64,000 nucleotides of DNA, from positions 124,001 to 188,000 of the forward strand of contig VTPC01090701.1 of assembly GCA_011009095.1 (NCBI GenBank). The letters are read 5' to 3'. The stretch comes from Ignelater luminosus (lineage: Eukaryota > Arthropoda > Insecta > Coleoptera > Elateridae). Below the pieces are notes generated by a model. It had not been told where the DNA came from. It ran no database searches and saw only the letters and a program-made list of their open reading frames with translations. Both the position numbers and the translations under genes were made by a program. Positions 37,991 to 49,890 of this stretch are shown here, piece after piece. Within the stretch, counting starts at the first letter, position 1, and the number at the start of each line of letters is the position of its first letter.

Positions 37991-39128
37991 TGTCTTTCTT
38001 TACTTTCCTATACCTTTTTCAGTATGTGATTTATCTTTGTCTTGTAATCTTTACTGTGTAAAGATGGTAATTTATTTTTATACTTTAAATCACACACACA
38101 TTCTAAACTATTAATTGCATAGTAACAATGTTTTACTACACATAAAGCGCTTTAAACTAAACACATCTTTTAAATTCCCCGCTTTTTAAGCAGTCCTTCA
38201 GCAGTTGATTGTGATGTATTACAGCGGTGTTGCCATACTTTGCTTATTTTCACGAGATCTTGCTGTTTAGCAACTTTCCGAAACCAATGCGTTAACCTAA
38301 ACCCCAAATAAATAGCTTGTGCGCGTACGCGTGACGCTATTTAGATACCAGGTCACGCTATTCAAATGTGTTTATCGTTTGCTTTACCGTTTGGCCAATC
38401 TAGGAATATTTGTATAAATTATATTGGTTGCTATGGAGAAACTACAGTTGGCAGTGGTAACGTGTACGCTCTATCTCTGTTCTCTGTGTTTGTCAGTGGT
38501 TTGAGAGAATTGATGTGGAATTGACGCATGTTCTGTAAATTGACGTTCTTTGGTCAACAAACTTTGTTTATGTCTGAAGTTTAACAGAATCGCTAGTTCA
38601 TGTTCTCTAAAATATTATTGACCGAAATTGCACTTTGTTTCAACGTCTTGGATTTTAAAAACTAAAAATGTGCTTGAAATTCTTTTCAGACCAAGCAGGG
38701 CTGTATGCTAAAACATCAATACCAGATTCAAATATTTTTGATCTATAATGACCTATAGTGAAGTCAATCCGGGGACACACTGTACATGATCATTTGCAAA
38801 ATGTCAAATGCGAGTGGATGGTATAAAATACGGTATGGCTAAACGTTTAAAACCTTACCTCCCACCATTTTGTATACCGTATTAAAGTGACTTTAACGGT
38901 TACCATAACTTTTAACGCGAAGTTGCTAAAACTCTTTATTAGCCGGCATTTGTGATCGAATTGGTTGTGGAAAATGTATAGGATGAGCTACCTCTCACGG
39001 CATATTATCATTTACAGACGTTGAGAAAAACCAAAGCCAGTACATGTGAGATAAGGTACCGACGCGAAACAAAGACGATTGCAACTTGAGTTTAATAATA
39101 ATAATAATTTTCTTTCCGCTGGAGGTGC
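37991..39128. other. Intergenic, no gene seen
   Basis: Two related phrases with GGTAC and GCGTGACGCTATT/GGTCACGCTATT (about 38325-38362) form a short repeat. A (TAA)n microsatellite lies at about 39093-39110. No coding evidence. Confidence 0.4.
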
Positions 39129-39495
39129 TGTTGTTCTAGGTTAAATTTGACAAGTTTATAAGTTTAAGGTTCTTAGAATTAAAATTTTAGAAAAATGTAT
39201 TTGCTAATGAATTCTTGTTACATATTAAAAGCGTTTTCAGAAACTTAACTCATTTCTGGTCTGCTCATGCAAATTACATGACAGTTATTTGAGTTAACTC
39301 AGTTTATTAAAAATAATTGATGAAGATTACTGCCGGGAAATAGCAAATATACCCTTGCCCATAGAAACTTTGTAAAGAATAAAGAATACGCTACAACCAG
39401 GTATTAATAATTACTTTTATTCTAAAATTTTAATTTTAATAACCTCAAACTTATAAACTGACATTAAAACTTGTCAAATTTAACGTAGAGCAACA
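39129..39495. mobile_element. ~370-bp element with ~70-bp inverted ends
   Basis: GTTGTTCTAGG then TTAAATTTGACAAGTTTATA at the left (from 39130) matches the complement of the right end (to 39494), continuing through AAGTTTRAGGTT and AATTAAAATTTTAGAA. The right arm has a ~10-bp insertion. No coding capacity. Probably a MITE or foldback remnant; superfamily unknown. Confidence 0.6.
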
Positions 39496-39784
39496 GTTGC
39501 CAGTTTGGTAATTTTGTCTCCAAATCTGGAGATTTTTGCTATCCATTTGATAGAGAAAAGTCTCAAAGCTGGTGAAATAATCACCTGGTTTTAAAGATTT
39601 CTGGTGACTTAAATCACATTAATTTTCTTTAAACTGCTAATTTGTTACAATTTTTAGATTTATTTTAGATTGTAATTAGATTAACGCTGTATGTGACATC
39701 TAGCACAGTAATATTAATGAGAATTTGATTCGGTTGTCATCTTCGATAACGAATTTGGCAATTTTGTTTAGTTATTTTTATTTA

Positions 39785-40320
39785 TACACTCGCGAGCAAA
39801 ACATTTAGGGCACTTTGAAATTGTGTTGTTTTTTTGTTATTTTCTGTTCTAAATTTATATTGAAAAATTGTAATTCATTGTTAATAGTCAATATTGAATC
39901 GGAAAGCATGATTGCTGGATAATCAAACCGCCTAATGCCCACCTTATCCAGATATTCTCTGATAACTCTCGCTACGTGAAAAATGAAAATGCCATACTCG
40001 CGTATGGTGAGCATGAAAGGCATAACATGATCTTCTAGAACTGAACTGTCAGGGATCTATTCTGTATGAATACTAACTCTGTGCGTGCTTGTGAAAAAAT
40101 TCCTGCCCAAACCATAACCGACCCACCGCCAACCGGAAGTCGCTCGTCAATACACACTGGAGCATATCTTTCTCCTGGTCTTCTTCATACTTACAGATAG
40201 CATTTCTCCGACAACCAATGACTCAGCGCTTACTAGTACAATGATTTACAGTTTGCAAACATACGTAAGCTTAGAATATCACAATTTCAAAGTGATCTAA
40301 ATTTTTTGCTTGCCAGTGTA
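39785..40320 (-). mobile_element. Deleted Tc1-like transposon with transposase relic
   Basis: ~40-bp imperfect terminal inverted repeats (TACACTCGCGAGCAAAACAT... left; complement of the right end TACACTGGCAAGCAAAAAAT...) are flanked by TA on both sides. Between them the minus strand encodes fragments of a Tc1-family DDE transposase: GGG/W..VGYGL, LEDHVMPF and VIREYLDKVGIRRFDYPA are clear family words. The copy is 536 bp instead of the usual ~1.6 kb. The region of the second catalytic Asp (family HDNARPHTA) is damaged, and stops and frame changes are present. Dead element; it could be mobilised only in trans. Confidence 0.8.
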
Positions 40321-40361
40321 TATTATATGAAAAAAGAAGTAAAAGTAATAATAGCAATCTA

Positions 40362-41645
40362 ACACATGGGCTGAAAAGTCTCAGGCCTAACAAATAGATG
40401 GCGCTAGTTCTATTGCATTCACCGCTTTTTCAGTTAGTACTAACCTTCAAAAGACAGCTGTTAAAATGTCATGATATTCTATTCATTATTTTGTGAGTTA
40501 TTGTGCTAAGAGTGACGCTACTTTTGTTATTTTCAAAACAATGGATCAAAAACAATTTCGTGTTTTAATTTTACACTGCTTCTTGATGGGAAAAAATACC
40601 GTTCAAGCGAAGCAATGGCTTGAAAAGTGTTATGGGGACTCCGCTCCATCAGAAACAACAATAAAACGTTGGTTTGCTGACTTCAAACGTGGTCGTAGAG
40701 ACACCGATGATGCAGAACGCAGTGGGCGTCCAAATGAGGCTGTAACACCAGAAAACATCAAAAAAAATCCACAAAATCGTTTTGAATGATCGAAAAGTGA
40801 AGTTGCGCGAGTTAGCTGACATCGTAAAGATATCAAAAGAACGTGTTGGCTTTATATTGCATGAGCATTTGACTATGAGAAAGCTCTGCTCAAAGTGGGT
40901 GCCGCGTTTGCTCACTGTTCACCAAAAACAAGGACGTGTTGATGTTTCTGAGCAGTGTTTGGCCATGTTTAAACGTAACAAACCGGAATTTTTGCGTCGA
41001 TATGTGACAATGGATCCATCACTTCACTCCGGAATCAAAACGATCGTCATCTGAGTGGACAGCAACTGGTGAACCTCGTCCAAAGCGACCGAAAGCACAA
41101 CAATCGGCTGGAAAGGTTATGGCCTCGGTATTTTGGGATGTGCGTGGTGTAATATTCATCGACTATCTTGAGAAGGGAAATACCATCAACAGTGAATATT
41201 ATATAGCGTTATTGGAGCGTTTGAAGGCCGAAATTGCAAAGAAACGACCGCATATGGCAAAGAAAAAAACTTTGTTTCATCAAGACAACGCACCGTGTCA
41301 CAAGTCAATCAAAACAATGGCAAAACTACATGAATTGAACTTCGAATTGCTCCCACATCCACCGTATTCGCCAGATTTGGCTCCCAGCGACTACTGGCTG
41401 TTCGCAGGCCTAAAAAAAATGCTTGCCGGTAAGAAATTTCGCTCGAATGAAGAGGTTATCGCTGAAACTGAGTCCTATTTTGAGGCAAAGGATAAATCGT
41501 TCTACAAAAGTGGTATTGAAATGTTAGAGCGGCGCTGGAATGATTGCGTTGTTCTTGATGGAAATTACGTCGATGAATAAAGCTAATTTTGAACAAAAAA
41601 AACCGTGTTTTCTTTGTTAGGCCTGGGACTTTTCAGCCCATGTGT
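40362..41645 (+). mobile_element. Complete-length mariner (irritans-like), inactive
   Basis: A 1284-bp element with near-perfect inverted ends. ACACATGGGCTGAAAAGTC is followed by T or C, then CAGGCCTAACAAA, on both sides, with one mismatch, and flanked by TA target duplications (40360-40361 and 41646-41647). Length and ends are typical of the mariner family; the end sequence resembles irritans-type ends. High end identity implies a fairly recent insertion. It lies 41 bp from the Tc1-like relic. Confidence 0.93.
40541..41580 (+). pseudogene. Mariner transposase, two frame breaks
   Basis: Cut-and-paste DDE transposase. It starts MDQKQFRVLILH and shows the N-terminal helix-turn-helix region (SETTIKRWFADFKRG). 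The catalytic triad can be located as D at 41013-41015, HQDN (D at 41284) and PSDYW (D at 41389); the last two are separated by 34 residues, the DD34D signature. Break 1: an eight-A run at 40760-40767 has one base more than the frame needs. Break 2: just after the first catalytic Asp (about 41016) roughly 8 bases are missing, removing the conserved residues that follow. The protein cannot be made intact. The first break is the homopolymer type that can be a sequencing error; the second is not. Confidence 0.9.
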
Positions 41646-41647
41646 TA

Positions 41648-42440
41648 TGTTATTTTTAATTTGTAAATAAGACAGCAAGTAAATAATACAAATCTAATTT
41701 TGAATCAGATTTTAGTAACATTGTTCTTTTTAGTGGTTCCTCAATTTCAGCGAAAATACAAACACGAGTGGGAAAAGTTACCTGAGATGAAGCAATGGCT
41801 TCAACTCTGTAGCACAGACAACTAAACTAAACTAAACCCCAAAGCCTACCGTAAATTTTACCAAACTTTTGATAACGCCAAATTAGGCGATTTAAAAACA
41901 CGGAATCCTAAATTTGGGCGCTCAATTCAAGTTGCACTGATAATATACAGTGCAAACACCGGCTGTGGAATACTTTAAATAAAAGATTTTTTGTGTATCT
42001 GTGGCCAAAATCCTCGGATACGTTAACCTTATTTTCCAATGGGGCATCTATTTAAATGATTCTCATTTTTTCTTTACCTCCGATGACGTCATCAATTTTT
42101 TTCTTACAGATTCTGATTCTCTTAAAAATTCCGCGTACAGCAAGCATACAATTAAATATGCCAGTAGCGTAACTAAGAACGCAACGCAACAAAGAACAAA
42201 ACACGATATACGTCATCATGTGTAGTTCTGCAAGAAAGCACTTCTTTGGATAAAAATTAGTTTTGGATGATCTACAGCTCCATGATGTCACCAGATGTCT
42301 GAGGAATCTGGGAAAATCGCTGCAAATTTTGAAAAACGCTGGAAATTCAGGAACGACTCAGGAAATCTGCTTTTAATACTCCAAGACATCAAGCAATTAA
42401 TAGATTACTAATTCGAAATTATTATCAGGCTTCTCGAGCG
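41648..42440. other. No gene seen
   Basis: AT-rich, then mixed. A CRE-like TGACGTCA palindrome lies inside GATGACGTCATC (42081-42092). No coding evidence. Confidence 0.4.
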
Positions 42441-42790
42441 TACGTCTGGTCAGTCGGGCCGTTGAACCTTTTGGATTTCACGGCCCTTCGGGCCTGTCGG
42501 ATCTTTCGAGCCCGTTGAACCGTTTCGACTTCTCGTCCTTTCGAGTCTATCGGAACGTCTGAATCTCTCGGGTTTGTTAGGCCCGTTTGACCTTTCGGAC
42601 ATCGTGACCCTTTAGGCCTCTCGGATCTACCAGAACCATCGGATCTGTCGGATCTCTTGGGTGTGTCGGCCAGTTCGGGCGTGCTGGACCTTTTGGACTT
42701 CACGATTTTTCGGGTCTCTCAAGTCGTTCGGATCTCCCGCGTCTGTCGGGCCATTTGGCCTGTAGGGCTTTTGTACTTTTCGGGTTACCG
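42440..42790. repeat. Degenerate 9-bp-period minisatellite, GC-rich
   Basis: About 38 consecutive 9-mers follow a loose consensus like TTCGGRYCT (for example ttcgggcct, gtcggatct, tcggacatc, taggcctct), with one or two phase slips. GC content is far above the surroundings. Because the period is a multiple of three, both strands stay open. The minus frames at 42425-42703 and 42627-42911 are a by-product rich in Arg, Ser, Pro and Lys triplets, not recognisable proteins. Confidence 0.7.
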
Positions 42791-44409
42791 GGTTTTCTTC
42801 GGACCGCGTCAGGTAGAACTCTGAATGGACCGAGATTTCTAGGTATGATCTAGCCCGGCCTTGGCTAGGAACAAACTTGAGGCGGCCCGAAGAAGACTTC
42901 TTGATGGGCATTAATAGCCGAAGAAATGTTGTGTCTTCCTTATAACAGCATCTCTATACTGTAGAAGGGATAATACATACTAAAGAGTGAAGTAAAAATT
43001 GAGGCCAAACTTGCATTATTTATATCCCGGGTTCTCTATACTTTCCACGCCGAACAGATAATAGAGTTATAAAGATGCGTGATCAGCACGTGATTTAGAA
43101 AGTAGTGTTTGTATTGGTCGGGTAAGAAAACCACAGTAACCAGTTCATATCGCTTATTTTGTAGTCAGTGCTGTTAACTAGGGAGAATTTTTTTGCATGT
43201 AGCTTAACCGTTCTTTTATTGGTCAATTATCTACACCCAGACTGCTTAATTGGTTTAAATAGTGAAACTGTCAAATTATACAAAAATTAACCAATCAGTT
43301 GGTCCATGCTTACCTTGAAGTTAGTTCATTGGTCAGCATATGCTGAGTATTTTAGTTTAGAACCTTAAAATTATAATATTAAGACTTTCGCTGCACCACT
43401 TTCTCGATAGAGTAGGAAACATTGTGTTCACTTTATGAATGAGAAACGAAGAATTTTTGTTAAGTTTCATCATTAACTTTGTTTTAGAAATGAGAAAAGG
43501 TAATACAGATAATAATACAGAAATACTTACCTTATAAACTGATTGTAAAAATCAGTACAGTAAAAGCCAAATACTTTCTAACTTGTGCTTTGATATTCAA
43601 TCTTGATATTCAATCTTGATATTCTGTCACTTACTGTCATAATTGCAGTCACTTTGGTATATGTATAAGGAGATATTAATGGTAACATCATTTTGACTGC
43701 TGACGACACCACGGGTGGACGCAGTACCTTATACAAATCTAAATAATTGACGTCATTTAAGAATGTTATTTTTGTTACGTATTTTTTCACGTGATTAAAT
43801 ATGATGTAGATAGTAATGGATTGGCAGTTAAAATCTTAGTTTCTAATGACAATTAAAAAGACGAGATGGCTAGAACTCAATTAAATAACGCCTATTTGAC
43901 ATCCTAAAACGACATCTTTGAACTGTAGTATTTTGACATCATTCAAAAGTGAATGTAACGTAAATGATGACCAATAGATCACGTGAATTAGACATCACTC
44001 TGTATTTGCCTGCGCTAATTTTAAAATCTTCGTTTATTCATTTCTATCTGCATTCAGCATCCATGCTTTTTACTTTTTATTCTTGCAAGTTTACTTTATG
44101 ACTCCAAAGTTATATTTGCACCTCCATCTCCTCTCATGTGACTATATCAGGATAGTAGATATTAGAATAATCCTAATTTCTAATTACCATTGAATTGTTG
44201 TTTAGGAAATCTGGATTACTTACTTATATTTCTTTTATTATTACTTCTCTGGGGAATCGTAACAACTTCACCACTGTCTTGTACTTCAAAGACTCCCTCA
44301 AAAAGAGTATTGCAAGGTAACCGACCGCTTAGTCTAAAATAAGCAAAAATTGATCTTTTATTAAATGTAAAAAAATCTGTTCAGTCTCCAGAATGGTTGA
44401 CAATCAGAC
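42791..44409. other. No gene seen
   Basis: Near 43580-43625, TTGATATTC recurs as a short tandem (TTGATATTCAATC twice). A TGACGTCA lies at about 43749. Otherwise plain intergenic DNA. Confidence 0.4.
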
Positions 44410-44428
44410 TTAACCCCTTCAGTCATAC

Positions 44429-44514
44429 TGTCCATTAGAATGGACATAGATTTCTACATGTACTAATACATGTATTAAATGCAGTTTTGGCCATACTGTT
44501 CATCTCAATGAACG
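44429..44514. repeat. Subterminal palindromes of the piggyBac-like element
   Basis: Two related dyads: CATACTGTCCATTAGAATGG (44424-44443) and CATACTGTTCATCTCAATGA (44492-44511). Between them is a third dyad, ACATGTA-ctaa-TACATGT (44457-44474). They may be transposase binding sites; inferred. Confidence 0.5.
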
Positions 44515-44565
44515 CTTAATATAACCCGTACAACGTACAAAGTACCGACACCAAACAAAAGACGA

Positions 44566-46178
44566 TTGCAAATTGAGCTCAATAACGAGGAAACGGTGAA
44601 CAATTTTAAGAATGGCCGTGAGGAAGATCAAGAAGATAAGGAAGCTGCGAAGAATTCTGATGAAGAACCGAATGTTATAGAAACAATTCAAGAAGAAACT
44701 CACGACTTGATGGAAGAACCCGAAACTAAAGAGGTCGAAAATAATGTACATATCCTTCTTAAAAAAAAAAAAAAAAAAAAAAACTCAACGAAGATGATGA
44801 TTATTATGAAAAGTATCGTCTAATAAAGAAATATGACATAAAGTGACTCCAAAATATCTAATATCAAACAAGAGACATAAAAGTGACACACCCCAGATAG
44901 GGCTGAAGTGAAGCATTTGCGAGATTCAATCCTACAACATGGACGAAATTAAAAAATTTATTGTCACACAGATTATCATGGGAAACTTAAATTTTCCAAG
45001 AATGCGGATGTATTGGAATGGTACTATTGGCATAAATCTCACAAAAGACAACATGGCACACACTCTATTCACTTGGTCGACATCACAGTTCGAGAAGAAG
45101 GTTATGGAAGGTACGAAAAATTTATGATTCTATCAGAAATAGATGCGAGGGGCTCCCACTTGAAAGGAATTTATTTATAGACAAACAGATGGTACCTTTC
45201 AAAGGTCAAAGCAATATCAAGCAATATGTAAAAAATAAACCTAAGAAATGGGAAATAAAGATCTTCGTTATAGCCGGTCAAAGCGTATATGATTTTATCA
45301 TATACCAAGAGTCAACGACAGAATACCAGAAAGAATTTATGAAATTTGGTTCAGGGGCAGGTACTGTGATGCATTTAGCTCAGAAAATTGAAGAAAGTGA
45401 TCATGGACTCTTTTGATCATTATTCTGGCAACTTTCGATTGTTTGAATATCTAAGCTTCCAAAATATGTTTGCTGTGGGAACTATACGTACAAACAGATT
45501 TGTGAATCCACCGTTATTTTCTGACAAGGAAATGAAGAAAAAGAGACGAGGTTGTTGTGACACAACTGTAAGTACTGGGAGAGTTGTTATTACAAAATGA
45601 TGCGATAACAAACCAGTAGTTGTCTCAAATTTCATTGGGGTAAGTATAAATCAACAAAAAAGTACATCGATGTGGATAGACCTGATTCTATAAAGGTTTA
45701 CAATGAAAACATGGGTGTTGTCAACAAACTAGATTTCTTATTGAGCATTTACATATTCAATGTTAGATCACGAAAATGGACTGTCCGAATGATTATCCAT
45801 GCAATTGATTTTGCTCTTGTAAACTCCTGGCTTGAGTACAAAAAACAAGCCGAAACCCTAGGAGTACTAAAAGCAAAAATTTTAGACTTTATAGGGTTTC
45901 GGCAGTCTGTTGTGGAATACCTGATTTTATGTAAGGCTCCACCCAAACGTGGACGTCCACAACAGACTGCAGCTCTTGGTAACCAAACAAAGACAATTCA
46001 TGAGATTAGACCATCAATACATGCAACCATCTGCCAGAACTCGACGAGAAAAAAGAAGCAACAAGGTACAAGATGGAAGGACGTACAAAGAAAATTCATA
46101 CATTTTGCAATAAATGTAAATGACACTTTATGTTTCGTAAAAGATGAAATTGCTTTATCAACTTTCACACTAAAATAA
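44566..46178 (+). pseudogene. piggyBac-family transposase relic
   Basis: DDE transposase fragments in successive frames: an acidic N-terminal part (44566-44760) ending in a poly-A tract (44761 on), then 44939-45127, 45160-45416, 45388-45600 and 45672-46178. Recognisable motifs: IDKQMVPFKG with the first catalytic Asp (45180-45182); MDSFDHYSGNF, matching the family DNFFTS region; and YNENMGVVNKLD, where the family has MGGVD and the Asp is now Asn. The family's W(Y)DN word near 45599 has a stop in place of Trp. The end has the basic PKRGRP tail. Several frameshifts, stops and a lost catalytic residue make it inactive. Confidence 0.8.
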
Positions 46179-46250
46179 ATTTCATAAAACAATTTTTTTC
46201 TACATGTAAATTAAACGTCTTTGAAGTCAGTTTGTCCATTATAATGGACA

Positions 46251-47140
46251 GCCTCTAACTCAAATACCAAAAAAGCATTTTTGATGCAACTACTTTTAAA
46301 AATCGTAAAAAGAATAATTTAAATCGTGGAGCAGTTTTGAATTTTTCGCTAAAACAATTTGCAAGAGCGTAACTGAAAGTATTAAATTTATGGGTTTATT
46401 CTTCTTATTTTGACCTCCTGAATGCATTCTCTAAAAACTTCCCTTTCCTTCCGAAACATCCTGTAGTATATTAGAGACAGAAATTAAAAACTAGTTTCTC
46501 TTTACACAGATTTTATAAAATTTGCTCTACTGTTTCATCATTGAATAAAATACGTAGATATTGTAGATTCACGAAAACAGGCCCAATCGATACACCTAAA
46601 GACACAGCGTAAGTCAGTATAGCGCTGTTGACCCTGAAACTAAAACTTCGATTCGAGCGGATTCGAGTACGGTCCTGTATCCATGCATTGTTCAAAAGAA
46701 TTCTTGAAATAGGAGGTACAGCTGTAATGATAACTATTATCAGTTAAATAAAAAAAAAGTATGTGACTTCCAAGCTTTGGTGTTTATCACGTCCCTGTTT
46801 ACTTTATTACTAAAATATTACCTATCTTTGATTTTATCTATAAATTTCGAAGAAATGTAAAATGGATTTTAAAATCATATTAAATAAAAGCTTCAGCGAC
46901 TTGAAAAACAAATCAGGGTAGGTGTTAGAAAAAATGTCTCTAAATAATAATTTGAATCCTGTTTGTTCATCTCAAATGCAAATATTTTCTTAGTCTAGAA
47001 TTTATAATTTATCAATGAACACGCACATACCTAATCTTTATTTATAATATCAAGTGCATTCATTATTATTCGAGTACTTTTAAAAATGAGGATATTGGCT
47101 TTTCATATCTAACTGTTCACGGTGCATATTAAAAATTAAA
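46251..47140. other. Intergenic upstream of Mad
   Basis: No open frame of note. A CATCCTGTAGTATATTA phrase near 46458 resembles the TACAGGATG ends seen near 53.2 kb. No gene is seen. Confidence 0.4.
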
Positions 47141-47628
47141 GTCTGGCAACATTGCAGTACATGGCGTCGATTACTGGTGAGCAGTGTTTGGCGAATAGAA
47201 AACAGACGAGAATTTTTACATTTTTCCTTATATTCGTGCAATAAAGAGATATTTTTTATATTTATCTGAATTATTTTTCATTGTAAAAAGGTAAGAAGTT
47301 AATTATTTATACATAAAACCTATTTGTTTTCGTTTGATGCACCATATAACTAGCGAATGCTGCAACCAATTGCTATGCTTTTTGCTTTATTTTTATTTCC
47401 CTTTATTGCAAACAGTTTGTTGCACTTTGATAAAGCAGGTTTTACGCATTAGTTATTAACAGTTGCTTTTAAAACTAACAGTGCCGTTGTTGATGTTGCA
47501 CCATGTTTATGAATAACTACAACTGGGCATATGAAATATCAATAAGTGTGAGTCATATTTAATACATTTGAATCATTTCAAGGGCTTGTTTTAAGTATGT
47601 GTACTTCAGTAATAACACTTGTTTTAGC
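47141..47628 (+). other. Mad: Mad 5' noncoding exon and first intron
   Basis: A promoter-like block with a consensus donor at 47291 (AAAAAG|GTAAGA), a possible alternative donor at 47178 (CTG|GTGAGC), and an acceptor TTGTTTTAG ending at 47628, two bases before the Mad ATG. This suggests a noncoding first exon near 47150-47290 and a 338-bp intron. A short upstream ORF starts at about 47162. Exon ends are inferred. Confidence 0.5.
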
Positions 47629-47630
47629 CC

Positions 47631-49017
<1,387 letters not shown>

Positions 49018-49890
49018 ATTAGTTAAGAGGAAATTTATATAATATGTAAATGTAGAGTTGTATATTTGAAAAATTCGGTTTGATTTTTTTGGTAAAACAA
49101 CTTCATTTCGAATCTTCTGTGGAAAGAGTGATAGTAGCAGTGATTTTGTAGAGTTGAAGTCTCACAGTTAGGTGAGAATGAAAAATGATTGTGATTTAAT
49201 TGTGAAAAATTGGTTATGTTGGTTGTCAAAGTGATAGATGTAGTTAAGGTTTGAAACAAAAGAATTTAAATTGAAAATTAGTTTCCAATTTTGTTGCCAG
49301 TCTAATTAAAAAACAATCACAATCATTTAAGATTATTTAAATTTGGAGACAAAAATAATGTTTTTTGATATTTACATGAAGGGATGTATTGAAATTTAAA
49401 CTCAATTAATTGGAAATTATCTTGGGTATTTATAATTTATTGTGAAATATGCATCCTTATTTGTTTGTGAATGAAAATCATTATCTTTCATTATTTGTGA
49501 ATGACAGAGATTAATTCTGATGGGAAATTTATTTGTTTATTGATATCAATGTGTTTATTGCAACTATTTTGTTGATAAATGAAAATTGTAAGAAAGTTTT
49601 AATATTTCTCTAAGGGTGTTTTGAAATTTAAATTATAAGAAAAGTTATTGAATATATTCCTGCATGTAAAGTATTTATAGACTTTTTTTAGTACTTACAA
49701 GATTCCTGAGATTGTAATTAATAGCATTATAAGAGGGTTCTCATAAAAGTAACAGAAGTAAGCAGATTGTACTGTTTAGTAGTTTGCTGATATTTGTCAG
49801 TTTTTTAATTTCCTGATTGATAATTCTTTTGTTTATTAAATGGCAAAAAATTTCAAGATTACAGCCAAATAAATAGCCAAATGTTTGTCA
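49018..49890 (+). other. Mad: Mad 3' UTR, end uncertain
   Basis: T-rich noncoding sequence after the SSVS stop. The first AATAAA (49868-49873) is followed by GT-rich DNA and may be the poly(A) site; further AATAAA copies (for example near 50684) allow a longer UTR. Confidence 0.35.

Larger units (their letters stand above)
44410..46250 (+). mobile_element. Decayed piggyBac-like element
   Basis: Begins at TTAA (44410-44413) followed by CCCCTTCAGTC, as expected for piggyBac-type ends. It contains a broken piggyBac-family transposase and subterminal palindromes: TGTCCATTAGAATGGACA (44429-44446), a variant (44497-44514), and a perfect 18-bp copy TGTCCATTATAATGGACA (46233-46250). The right terminus is not clear. 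At 46211 another TTAA precedes a copy of the left-end block in direct orientation instead of the expected inverted one, so the 3' end may be rearranged or lost. Confidence 0.75.

Noticed and set aside
42425..42911. Two Arg/Ser/Pro-rich minus-strand frames
   Set aside because: By-product of the 9-bp repeat period; no domain, no splice sites.
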